64,000 bases of DNA from Myxocyprinus asiaticus (Eukaryota > Chordata > Actinopteri > Cypriniformes > Catostomidae). This document shows, piece by piece, positions 36,204 to 46,315 of this stretch. Position numbers and translations under genes: made by a program. The stretch is taken from contig NC_059372.1 in assembly GCF_019703515.2 (NCBI RefSeq), positions 16,405,492 through 16,469,491 on the forward strand. Reading direction: 5' to 3'. The notes under the pieces are model-generated. The model did not search any database. It saw nothing but the letters and a program-made list of their open reading frames with translations, and was not told where the DNA came from. Position 1 is the stretch's first letter. Every line of letters starts with the position of its first letter.

Positions 36204-37430
36204 TTCTGATATATATATATATAATTTTTTTCTTTTCTTTTTTTACGTATTCAGTTAAAGTATTCATTGATGTGGAGAATCCAAATGCATTTTGACCAAA
36301 TACACGATTACGTTTTTCACAGTTTTTAACTCTTAAATGCATAAAAGATGACCCAAACATAACAGGTGGGGGTTAAGTCTCGTTTTCAGAGAAAAATAAA
36401 AATAAAAAATAAGTGAGGTTATAAAAAAAAAAACTATCCTAGTGCGGCAAAAATTCAACTCCTTTCAAATAAGTTTATTTTCCAAATCCCATTGGCAATT
36501 ATTTGTTCTTCTTTTATAAATAAACCTCACTATTATTTTTTTTTTTTCTAAATGCAAGACTTAATAGCTTATGTCATTTTACTTTTCCAAGTAATTTTAT
36601 TTGCTTTTATGATCATTTAGATATTTTGCTGGAAAAAAGGCCAAAAATATTGAGTAAGAAATATATATAATATAAGCTGTGAAAAGATTTTCTTCTCCCT
36701 ACTGACCAACAGGAAGGGCCACTGGTAAAAATCATTATTTTTAAAGCATTGAAATTGGCAGCACGGGATGAAATGTGAAGTTTCCATTCTGTTCCTGCAG
36801 TATGCTGTTTTGTCTTCATTATAGTGGCTGCTGTAGGTTTACCTTGTGCTTAGAAACTCAGGCTGATTTTGTGTCCTCAGCACTGATTCTGTACCAGGCT
36901 GTTTTCTGTAGAGCATGGTTCTATTCTGAAAGCTCAGGCCAAGAACAAGTTTTGTTATGCAGGTTTAATTATGTCCAGGGGGCCTGAATGTGTAGGCCCT
37001 GTGCAGACTCTCCCTCTTTTGCCCTCAATCCACAGTGGACAGGCTTGATGTCTTTTTCCACCTATCCTTTTGTGATCAGTCAGCCAATGAAAGGTCATAT
37101 CAATTAGAGCATGTTGCAGTCTCCAGCTTCATTTTAAAACAGCTTGCTCCTGTGTCAGAGGGGCGGGTTGGGGTGTTTTGCCTGAGCATGGCAGCCGAAC
37201 CTCGAACTCACCGTGGCTCTGTGACACGGTGATGTTTACAGAAGGCAGTACACCTCCGTGATTGAGCAGACATGGCAGTCAGGGTGATGTGATGGAGATT
37301 AATAGGGTGATGCCGGGGTTAATGATGGCCCATCTAAACAGTAATCACACACGTCTAACGCACAGGTTTTTCCTCTGCTGATCAGAGTGATGTATTATTA
37401 AAGTTTGATTCTGTGCATAAAAATCTTTTT
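36204..37430. other. Unique stretch, possibly constrained near its end
   Basis: It starts with a few bases of the interrupted Tc1 relic and an (AT)n run. From about 37030 the DNA is less AT-rich and free of simple repeats (gaggggcgggttgggg, ctcgaactcaccgtggctct, gatgccggggttaatgatgg). It leads directly into the segment that was copied to 32573. I see no exon. Confidence 0.4.
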
Positions 37431-37629
37431 GTGTGTGTGTGTGTTGTTCCTTTTTCAAATTGTTCCCGTAGTTACATTTCCATGATTGTGGAGCATTTGA
37501 GTCGCGGCCAGGCAACAGCGCAGCCTGATTTATTGTTCAGGGCTGTACAACATCTCTCTTGGTGAACATAACACATTTTTATTTAAAGTTCCTTTATGTC
37601 TATGACAATAACAATAATGCACTCACAGC
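37431..37629 (+). repeat. Source segment of the inverted copy (right arm)
   Basis: It runs in continuity with unique DNA on both sides, unlike the copy at 32573-32770, so this is the likely donor. It includes the distinctive words gtggagcatttgagtcgcgg and gcagcctgatttattgttca. Confidence 0.8.
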
Positions 37630-38165
37630 TAGATGAAACAAGAATTGTTTTCACTGATGATCTTCGACTCCTAATGAAGAAACATGTGCCCGACAGTAGA
37701 AGCCAATAGTTAGGACGTTCTGTTGCCATAGCAGGCTTTTCATGCATATTTTCAGATTACTAGTATTTGTTCGAAGGTGGTGAAATGCTTTCAACTGTTT
37801 GTTTGGCAGTGTTGTCTAGTGCAGCCTTGATCTTAAAATGTGTTCAATAGAATGTTGTACAGTATTCAGTTCAGAAGAATTCAGTATTCTAGGAATTTAA
37901 TGAGATCATAATGTTTTAACCAGACAATCTTTTCTCTTTCATTATAATTGCTCATGTCGAAAAGAAACAATTAGTTATTCTGAGAACACAACAAATTAAT
38001 GCAAAAACAATACAATAAAAAGCATACCCTTCAGTAGAGATCGATAGATGTGTGAGCAAACAGGGATCTTTTGAGATCTTTTGAGTGTGATAAAAGTGTC
38101 TCAGAATCCAATGCTGGAAAAGCAAGTAGTTAGATATGCAAGCATATTGTCCCTGTTGCTTATGT
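37630..38165. other. No feature recognised
   Basis: Non-coding; no transposon ends seen. Confidence 0.35.
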
Positions 38166-38346
38166 TAACATTTACATTTTACATTTATTAATTTTGCAGA
38201 TGATTTTATCCAAAGCGACTTACAAAAGAGGAATAATACATCATAAGCGATTCATCTTAAGGAGACAGCAGTATGAAAAGTGCTGTATTACAAAGTTTCA
38301 CTAGCATCAGAATAGTAGTATCCAAGACAGTTTAGAGTGCAACAAG

Positions 38347-38426
<80 letters not shown>

Positions 38427-38955
38427 TATTTATTTATTTATTTATTTTTATATATATATATATTATTTTTTTTGAGTGCATGGTTAAGTGCTCATGGAAA
38501 ATGTGTTTTTATCAATTTTTTGAAGACAGAGAGTCTGCTTCACAGTTGGAGTTGGGAAGGTCATTCCACCAACGAGGTACAGTGAAACCGAAGGGCCGGG
38601 AAAGTGTTTTGGTGCCTCTTTGTGTTGGTACAACAAGGTGCCGCTCATTAGCCAACTGCAGGCTTCTGGTGGGAACGTAGCTCTGCAGAAATTATTTTAG
38701 AGAAGACCCAGTGACTGTTCTGTATGCCACCAACAGAGTCTTGAATTTGATACGTGCATCAACTGGCAGCCAGTGAAGAGAGACAAGGAGTGGTGTAACA
38801 TGCGTACTGCTGCATTCTGGATCATTTGCAGGGGCCTAATTGTGCATGCAGGGAGGCCTGCAATGAGAGTGTTACAGTAATCCAGTCTAGTTATGAAAAG
38901 TGACTGAACAAGAAGTTGTGTGGCATGTTCAGAGAGGAGCATGTTAAGAACTATA
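38166..38955 (-). pseudogene. L2-type LINE 3' end
   Basis: On the minus strand the frame 39020-38697 contains LSEHATQLLVQSLFITRLDY, CNTLIAGLPACTIRPLQMIQ and NAAVRMLHHS, the typical C-terminal end of fish L2-type RT proteins. The 3' UTR follows and ends near 38166 with the complement of ccaaagcgacttacaa. Most of the polymerase is missing (5' truncation). A long (AT)n run interrupts the UTR at 38346-38420. Confidence 0.75.
38346..38420. repeat. (AT)n microsatellite
   Basis: About 75 bp of nearly perfect AT repeats, followed by (TTTA)n. Confidence 0.9.
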
Positions 38956-39583
38956 AAGGCCTCATAAACAAACGGCCTGATCATGTAAATGCAAACATGC
39001 CACATTTGCCACACAATCAAGTGTCACATACTAAAAAGGTTTGGGAGCCTTTGCAGAGTTTTGGTGGCTTTTGCGTTGGAGATTATGCTAATTGGCTTAG
39101 ACTGGTTTGATTGACAGGGGAGCCAGGGGGAGGCTGGAGTGCACCCTGTGCAGTTTACAGGTACCTCCCTCCATATCCGGTCTCTCTGGGGAACCAATCT
39201 ATGATGCCATTTGTCGCTGCAAGAAAGGCAACATGCAAACACATTTGTTAGTCATAACTGATATTAGACAGTATTATGCCTTTGCAGGGCATTGTGACAT
39301 GTTTATATGTTACCATCCAAATTTGCAGAGCTGAATGAGCATTCATACAGTTGATATGTAAGTCATGTGTGTGTCACTATGTTTCTGAAGGATAAGGAAG
39401 TTTTTTCTGCAGCTAAAGGTGCACTTGCCCAATTTAGTACATCTTGTCCTTGATAAAGTAAAACAGATGTCTAAAGGGCAAAATCATACACCATGTTTTC
39501 TACATGTTCTCTATCACATGCATTTGGGTAGTTGATAAAATACATGAATTACACAATTATACATGATTACACATACTGTATAT
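38956..39583. other. No feature recognised
   Basis: Non-coding spacer before the LTR-element region; no supported gene. Confidence 0.35.
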
Positions 39584-40150
39584 TGTGGCAGACTCTGCCT
39601 TCCCTACCTAGGAGGAAGCGGGAACCGGAGTGAACAATCAACAGAACTTTTTGTGTACAAGGCTTTATCTGGTGTCGCACCAAAATACATTAGTAACCTT
39701 CTGATTCCTTACTCTCCCCAAAGAGCACTTAGGTCTAGTAATCAGCTTCTCTTAACTGTCCCACGCTGTCGCTGTAAAACTAAGGGTGGTCGGGCCTTCT
39801 CTGCTGCAGCACCTAAACTTTGGAACAGTCTGCCCGTAAATGTGAGGTTTGCTCCTTCACTAGCCAGTTTTAAATCGGGTCTTAAATCTTATTTGTTCTC
39901 TCTGGCTTTTGATTAAGGTTAGTTTAAGGGTTTTATGTTGAAGTTTTCTGATTGTATTTTATTTAATGTGTTTATATTTTGTACGCTGCATGTTTTCCTT
40001 TAATGCTTTCTTTTTATATGCTCAACGTTTTATTGTACAGCACTTTGGTGCAACTCTGTTGCTTTTAAATGTGCTATAGAAATACATTTTGACTTGACTT
40101 GAAACTCAAATTTAAGCAGTACAACGAAACACAGACATACTGACACACAT
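39584..40150 (-). repeat. Partial LTR, type A, split by an L2
   Basis: tgtggcagactctgcc and ggaagcgggaaccggagtga match the LTR at 44372 (tgtcacagactctgtc, same second word). After the L2 insertion the match continues with aaactcaaatttaagcagta. The remainder (U3 side) is lost or replaced near 40150. Confidence 0.7.
39647..40101 (+). pseudogene. 5'-truncated L2 LINE inside an LTR
   Basis: The plus-strand frame (to 39916) gives VYKALSGVAPKYISNLLIPY, SPQRALRSSNQLLLTVPRC and AAAPKLWNSLPVNVRF, the extreme C terminus of an L2-type protein. The 3' UTR then runs to aatgtgctatagaaata and ends with tandem ttgac units. Only about 90 codons remain. The LTR sequence reads on across both sides, so the insertion is younger than the LTR. 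Confidence 0.8.
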
Positions 40151-40403
40151 TGACATACTACCCTCCCCTCCCTTCCTGGAGGGGAGGTGTTGCCCTTCCG
40201 ACTGCCCTTCTGCCGGCAGGCCTTCCCCGCCTCTTTGGACCCTGAGAGAGATGAGGGAAGGGAGAGGGTAGAGGGAAAGAGCCAGGAGGAGAGACAGAGA
40301 GAGAGAGAGAGAGACACTTCGGTCCCCAACCATGCCGCCATTCGGTCTTCGGCCAGCTTGGCAGCGGTCCTCCGCGACACAGGATGATGGCACTGGACCT
40401 CAT

Positions 40404-40650
40404 CTCCTGGTGGCCAGCAGCAAACACCTCTGCCTCCCAGCAGACGTCAGAAGCTCCTCCGCCTCCCAGTGGACAGCAGCAAGCTCCCCCACCCCCTGGT
40501 GGATGGTAGCCACTCCTCCGCCCACTAGCGACCGGCAACTGCTCCTCCGCTTCCTGGTGGATGGCAGCGTGCTTCCCCGCCTCATGGCGGATGGCAGCAT
40601 CTCCTTCATCTCCTGGCGGACGGCAGCGTGCTTCCCCGCCCCTTGGCGAA
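40404..40650. repeat. 30-bp minisatellite
   Basis: About eight diverged units of 30 bp, each around the pattern cctccgcctcctggtggatg followed by gcagc. The 30-bp period keeps one frame open on each strand, giving a 171-codon shadow frame on the minus strand (40673-40158). I do not regard that as an established protein. Confidence 0.7.
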
Positions 40651-40709
40651 CCGTTCCAGTACCACCGTATCATATCTCCTCAGCGTCGTGACCTGGGTTT
40701 CAACACCAG

Positions 40710-40969
40710 TGTCACAAGGTTCTTGGTTGGGGCAAGGAAGAAACGGGAGAAAACTTCACTTCTTTAAATACTCTAGTCTGTGTGGGTGTGTGGTAGCTCT
40801 CTCTCCCCTCACTGGCGTCTGTCTCACTCTTAAATCCGTTTTCAAATCTCACTGCAATGACAAACAGCTGTTAGAGGCAATCATTGCCAGTTGATGATCC
40901 TTACCATTCTCATCTCCTGATCTCGCTCTACAATCACAAGTTGGCGCTCAACCACGCCCCACCACCACA
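40710..40969 (-). repeat. LTR-like block, type B
   Basis: A 260-bp block with TG...CA ends (plus strand tgtcacaaggttc ... ccccaccaccaca). On its minus-strand upstream side lies gggcagtggggg, a possible polypurine tract. On its downstream side lies tggtgttgaaaccc, which fits a tRNA primer-binding site starting TGG. It therefore looks like both a 3' LTR of the upstream element and a 5' LTR of a further remnant. Confidence 0.6.
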
Positions 40970-41099
40970 TACCCCCACTGCCCGACTCAGGCCAGGGATC
41001 CATCCGGCCTGCCCAATACTGCCCCCCCCCCAACATTTCTGGAGAGGAAGTCCACAACAGCCATCTGCGCCCCTGGCCTGTGGACCACCTCGAACTTAA

Positions 41100-41561
41100 A
41101 AAGCTAAAGAGCCAGATACCAACGGGTGATCCACACATTGGTATCCTTCATGCGATGGATCCACTGGAGCGGGGCGTGGTCTGAACAGAGGGTGAAAGCC
41201 CATCCCAGGAGGTAGTACCAAAGGGTGAGGACTGCCCACTTGATGCTGTACCTTGCATCTCTCACCGAAAGCTTCCGGCTGATGTACAGCACCAGGTGCT
41301 CCTCCCCCTCGACCACCTGGGACAATACGGCTCCCAACCCCTGCCTGGCGTGTTGATCTGTAGGACAAAATGGAGAGCAAAATCAGGAGCATGTAACAAT
41401 GCCCCGCCACAAAGCACAGCTTTTACCTGCATAAAAGCCTGCTGGCATGGCTCAGACCACTGGACCGGGTCTGGGGCTCCATTTTTAGTGAGATTAGTCA
41501 GCGGGCTGCCGATTTCCAAATAATTAGGTACAAACCTTCTATAATAGCCAGCCAGCCCCAA
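41100..41561 (-). pseudogene. Ty3/gypsy RNase H domain
   Basis: Starts with the connection region MGLAGYYRRFVPNYLEIGSP, then WSEPCQQAFMQVKAVLC. The segment where the first RNase H aspartate should be reads LQINTPGRG, so the usual D is missing. Later, in a shifted frame, LYISRKLS, FTLCSDHAPLQWIHRMKDTN and ITRWYLAL are readable. Non-functional. Confidence 0.75.
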
Positions 41562-41579
41562 GAACTGTCTCAGCTCCTT

Positions 41580-42330
41580 TTTGGTCTGGGGCAGGCCGCA
41601 ACAGCTGCAGTCTCATCAATTTGGGAACGCACCTGCCCATGACCCAAGTGAAACCCCAGATACCGTACCTCCACCCGTCCAATTGCGTCCCCCGTCGCAG
41701 CGACGCCATAACCGCCCTCAGATGCTGCATGTGCCGCTGCCAATCATTACTGTATATAATGATGTCATCCAGATAGGCAGCGTACGCAAATGCAGTCTGA
41801 GGACTCGGTCCATAAGGCACTGAAACGTAGCCGGAGCCCCAAACAAACTGAACAGAAGGGTCGTGAATTGGTGTAAGCCAAATGGTGTGGAGAAGGCAGT
41901 TTTGTCACGGGACTCATGGGGATCTGCCAATAACCCTTTGTTAAATCCAGTGTAGAATAAAAGCGAGCCGCGCCCAACCAATCGAGCAGTTCGTCAATAC
42001 GAGGCATTGGATAGGCGTAAAATTGAGACACCGCGTTGACCTTTCTATAATCCACACAGAACTGGTCCGAGCCGTCACTCTTCGGAACCAGCACCACCAG
42101 GCTGGCCCAGTCACTGTGGGATTCATCTATTACCCCCATATCGAGCATGGCCTTTAAAAACCACTTTTTTTTTGTGCTCGGGTGATCGGCAGGGATGACT
42201 GTGTACCACTACCCCTGGGGTTGTTTTGATATGGTGTTTTATGAGGTTCGTACATCCAGGAAGAGGCGAGAACACGTCCAAGAATTGTCTTTGCAACCAG
42301 GCCACGTCCATGATTTGCGATGGCAAGAGG
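41580..42330 (-). pseudogene. Ty3/gypsy reverse transcriptase domain
   Basis: From 42326, VAWLQRQFLDVFSPLPGCTN precedes the domain. MLDMGVIDESHSDWASLVVL, CVDYRKVNAVSQ and ARFYSTLDLTKGYWQIPM (first catalytic D) follow at 42148-41980. After a frame change, AYAAYLDDIIIYSNDWQRHM at about 41790-41730 keeps an intact YLDD box. At least two frameshifts separate these blocks. The 40969-43400 gene order places RT after integrase. Confidence 0.85.
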
Positions 42331-42446
42331 TGGTCTCTGCAAGTGACCGGGGTGCCTCGACTGTTTTTAAGTTCACCTCCGGCCCGAGCTCCTCCCTCTC
42401 GGTACCACCGTTGCCAAAGCTACGGGGACTACCTCCCTTCACGGTT

Positions 42447-43400
42447 TTAAGAGATTGAGGTGGTAAATTTGCCATGCTCTGCCCCTATCCGTTCGTTTAA
42501 CCTCATAATCGACTTCCCCGACTCGCCATGTGACCTCAAAGGACCCTTTCCACTTTGTGAGTCATTTAGAGCTTGATGTGAGTAGTAATACAATGACTTT
42601 ATCTCCCTTGTAAATTCCCGTAGCCGAGCTCCCCTGTTATATAGCTGGGACTGGTGTTCTTGAGCTCGTAGCAAATTCTCCTGTGACAGTTGTCCCAATG
42701 TGTGGAGTTTTGCTCTCAGGTCAAGAACGTATTGAATTTTGTTTTTGCTGTTTGAAGGTCCCTCCTCTCAATTTCCCCTCACAACATCTAAGACATCGCA
42801 AGGCTTACGCCCATACAATAATTAAAATGGGGAGAACCCCGTGGAGGCTTGCGGGACCTCTTGAACTGCGAATTATCCCAATTCTGAGCATCTTCATGCA
42901 CGAACTGACGAATCATGTTTTTCAGGGTTTGATTAAACCGTTCGACTAAGCCGTCTGATTGTGGGTGGTACACGCTTGTCCAAATCGATTTAATTCCCAA
43001 TAATTCATACAGTTTGCATAGTGTATGTGACATGAAATTAGTGCCTTGATCAGTGAGGATTTCCTTCGGAATCCCCACTCGGGAGATGATTCTGAAAAGC
43101 GCCTCCGCAACACTACGTGCTGAAATGTTGCGTAGAGGCACTGCTTGCAGATATCGAGTTGTGTAGTCCACCAGAACCAACACAAAGTGATGTCCGTGTG
43201 CGGTCCACTCTAATGGCCTGACGAGACACGGCATGCTGCACACCACCTGCGAACATCTCCATGAATGCCCGGCCAATAAAAACGGGCCATTAGACGGTTT
43301 AGTGTTTTTTCTTGCCCTAAGTGACCCACCATCGGATTATGATGAGCCATCTGGAATAACATTTCCCGACGGCTCTTCGGTATCAACAATTGGGTTGTAC
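42447..43400 (-). pseudogene. Ty3/gypsy integrase upstream of RT
   Basis: The zinc-binding segment has AHHNPMVGHLG and, about 35 residues on, WCAACR, so all four HHCC ligands are visible (about 43360-43215). The core contains VLVLVDYTTRYLQAVPLRN, PKEILTDQGTNFMSHTL (second D) and YHPQSDGLVERFNQTLKNM (E) in one frame from 43276 to 42788. The region of the first catalytic D is garbled by a frameshift. A C-terminal part (RAQEHQSQLYNRGARLREFT) lies at about 42670-42600. It ends just before RT starts at 42330. Confidence 0.85.
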
Positions 43401-43410
43401 CCTCTTTTGT

Positions 43411-44000
43411 CTAAGCATCCTGTATCACTCGATACAACCGATCATTTATAATAGAAAAATACGGATATGAGAGTGCAATGTCTGGCTGAAGAGGTTGACC
43501 ATCAATCACTTTCACTTGGTCGAAGGCATGCCTAAGGGTCTCGTCTTGCGTCTGCTCCAGAGGGAAGTCCCCGGCGGGGAATCCTCTAAGGGTTGGGGAA
43601 GCCGAGACTTCCCCCTCCCTTAAATCATACTGACGCAGAGCTGACATAGATGGCCCCGGCTCCGCCTCCCCAGCCAGCGCATCACTAATCCCACACTGAG
43701 ACGCTTTGCTACAGGACCCATCCGCACAAATTTCCGTTAATAAAGTGGTAAACGCTGGCCAATTAGTACCCAAAATTAGCGTATGGGTGAGGCGGGGACT
43801 AACCGCAGCCTCGACACTCTGCTTTTGTCCCCAGAACTGAATCGTCGCAGTCACTACAGATTAATCGTGGATATCACCATGCACACACCATACCTTCACC
43901 TTGCGACTAGCACCCAAAGCCTCGTCTTGAACCAGGCATTGATGGATGGAGGTTTGACTGCAACCCGAATCCACCAAGGCCTGGTATGTACCCCCTTAAT
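43411..44000 (-). pseudogene. Ty3/gypsy aspartic protease and linker
   Basis: Around 43985-43930 the minus strand encodes YQALVDSGCSQTSIHQ, where DSG is the retropepsin active-site triad. A stop follows after GDIHD. The frame then continues 43854-43411 with RLTHTLILGTNWPAF and a linker into the integrase zinc domain. Broken by at least one stop. Confidence 0.75.
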
Positions 44001-44039
44001 ACTCACAGGTATGCGGTACGTCCCAGCTCAATCGGGGGT

Positions 44040-44330
44040 GGCCTGTGGTGCATCGGGGACCCGAACCAATGTCCCCAACTAAATCACTGGGCATTGGTCC
44101 TAGAAATGCCCGGGCTCCCCGCAGCTCCAGCAAACTGGTCCATACTTCATGCCCAAGGCAGCGGGTCCACCAATCTGCAAGTGAGAACGGAGAGGGACAA
44201 AGGAAACGGGAGGAATGGGCAAACCCCGAAACTGGGGGAAGTGCTGCTCCTGGGCCAGGAGGGCCTGATGTTGTGTCTGTTGCATGTCTGCAAGGGCTCG
44301 GATGACTTTGCCCAGTGCTGAGGATTCCAT
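44040..44330 (-). pseudogene. Ty3/gypsy gag remnant with zinc knuckle
   Basis: Starts at the ATG at 44330 (MESSALGKVIRALADMQQTQ), about 40 bp after the LTR and primer site. It ends in VCWSCGEPGHF followed by a stop and then DQC, so the CCHC knuckle spacing is kept. Only 76 codons lie between start and stop, far shorter than a normal gag, so the capsid core has been deleted. Confidence 0.75.
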
Positions 44331-44371
44331 GGCGTCAGCTCTTCCTCCAAAGTTTTGGGTTTCGGCACAAG

Positions 44372-44498
44372 TGTCACAGACTCTGTCTTGCCTACCAAGA
44401 AGGAAGCGGGAACCGGAGTGAACAATCAACAGAAATTTAATTTCAAACTCAAATTTAAACAGTACAATGAAACATAGACGCGCACACACACAGATACG

Positions 44499-44552
<54 letters not shown>

Positions 44553-44653
44553 TGGCATCTCTGGCTCGTCCTTGTCCCCCTCCCGGCTAATTAGGATGAT
44601 TCAGCACCGGGCGTGCATACTCACGGCCCGGCCACGCCCTCCTCCTCATCGCA
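44372..44653 (-). repeat. 5' LTR, type A
   Basis: 282 bp with TG...CA ends, containing a (CT)n tract at about 44502-44548. Immediately inside the element is ttgtgccgaaaccc, a probable primer-binding site with one mismatch to the usual TGG start. Confidence 0.75.
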
Positions 44654-44756
44654 TATACAGTATATATAAGAAAAAGTGTGTATTTTAGGTGCTGTAACTG
44701 CTCATTAATCTGATGCCATTAAATGTATGTAGAATAATTATACTTATAATATTATA

Positions 44757-45304
44757 CACTCACTGAGCACTTTATTAGGAACACTATGGTCCTAATAAAG
44801 TGCCTGGCATGTTCTTCTGCTGTTGTAGTCCATTCGCCTCAATGTTCAACATGTTGTGCATTCTGAGATGCTATTCTGCTTTTTACAAATGTACAGAGTG
44901 GTTATCTGAGATACCATAGCCTTTATGTCAGCTCAACACAGTCTGGCTATTCTCCGTTGACTTCTCTCATAAACAAGGTGTTTCTGTCTGCAGAACTGCC
45001 GCTCACTGGATGTTTTTTGTTTTCTGAGTAAACTCTAGAGACTGTTGTGTGTGAAAATCCCAAAGAGATCAGCAGTTAAAGAAATACTCAAACCAGCTTG
45101 TCTGGCCCAACAATCATGCCACAGTTGAAATCACTGAGATCAAATTTTTTCCACATTCTGATGGTTGATGTGAACATTAACTGAAGCTCTTGACCCTTAT
45201 CTGTATGTTTCTATGCATTTCACTGCTGCCACATGATTGGCTGATTAGATAATTGCATGAATAAGTAGGTGTACAGGTGTTCCTAACAACGTGCTCAGTG
45301 AGTC
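44757..45304 (-). mobile_element. Tc1-derived non-autonomous element, copy 3
   Basis: The most complete copy: ends cactcactgagcactttatta and ctcagtgagt, TA on the left. Internal sequence is the same as in 11867 and 25306 (gtgttgtgcattctgagatg on the plus strand; N-terminal transposase text on the minus strand). No catalytic domain. Confidence 0.8.
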
Positions 45305-46315
45305 CAATTATATAATAATTGAAAAAAAATAAATAGTTTAAATAGTTTTAGATGAAGTACAGCATGTCACTGCTCTGAACAGCAGTATCAGTACTGCTGT
45401 TGCTGCTTGAAATGTATACATGTATTAGGTTAAGCTACATAAACTTGTTGTTTACTTATTAAATTGAATGTAAGAAAACTTATCAGTGCATTTGCTATGA
45501 TTATGTTAGAATTTACCTGCTGAGTCACAGACTTTACACTGCAGTAACACCCAATGTTATAACCTTTGCTGACAACAGAGTTTTGTTAGTGCTATTGTTC
45601 AGATTGTTTCATTAAAAGCCTTTTGTAAAAGCCCCTAAAAGTTGTGAGGTTAACTCTTTACATAAAATACGTTGCAACACTGCAGAGCTTTTCCACTAAT
45701 TTTCAAATGTCTCTTTCTCCTCTGTTCCATGTCTACTTTGGACCTGTGGCTTCCTGGAAATCTGGCATCCTCTGCTTCTCCACAGGTAAGAAAATATTTG
45801 GCAATGCTTGATTTAACTTCAGCTGTTCAGGGGGTATATGTTCCATCATTAGAGCTGCTTCAGTCTGATCTGAACGTCAATAATCTCAACGACTTCGACA
45901 GCCAATGCGGGTCTGAGAGGCCTCGAGTGTGAGGCATCTTGCGAAGTTTGTAGATGGCCATAAGAGAGCTGTCAGCAGGCCTCTCTGCTTCTACAGTTGT
46001 TTTTGTTTTTCAGTCTGTGGTGAATGTTAATGGTGTAGCCCCTGCGGCAGGGAGAGCTGGCTGTGTTATTATGGTGTTGGTGTGTGGCCAGGGTCTGGGG
46101 GCTTATTGTAATGAGATGGACCGCAGCGTTGGGCTGTGATCTGACTGGCATTGAATCAGGGGTGCCTCAGCAGGACCCTTGCTGTCCCAGCTAGCATCCG
46201 ACCCTGTGCCTGTTTCACTGCATTAGTGTTTTGTTTTACCACACACTGGAGAGGCTGCAGCCCGCCTGTGCTGGAGAGCTTTCGGATGCCCATTGATTCC
46301 GGGTCTCTACACAGC
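45305..46315. other. Unique non-coding stretch
   Basis: No exon with convincing boundaries. A tract ctctgcttctccacag directly followed by gtaaga lies at 45770-45791 (see findings). No transposon ends seen. Confidence 0.4.

Larger units (their letters stand above)
39584..44653 (-). mobile_element. Mosaic Gmr1-like Ty3/gypsy retrotransposon region
   Basis: On the minus strand the order is LTR (44653-44372), primer site, short gag with zinc knuckle, protease, integrase, reverse transcriptase, RNase H, then an LTR of a different type (40969-40710), a second primer-site-like stretch, a 30-bp minisatellite, and finally a partial LTR of the first type (about 40150-39584, split by an L2). Integrase upstream of RT is the Gmr1 arrangement, known from fish Ty3/gypsy elements and otherwise typical of Ty1/copia. 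All frames carry stops or shifts, so no activity is expected. Confidence 0.8.

Noticed and set aside
40158..40673. 171-codon minus-strand frame as a real protein
   Set aside because: Most of it is a 30-bp minisatellite plus purine-rich DNA; kept only as a repeat.
45672..45932. 86-codon frame across the cacag|gtaaga motif as an exon
   Set aside because: No acceptor with a good exon body and no recognisable protein; the splice-like motif is reported on its own.
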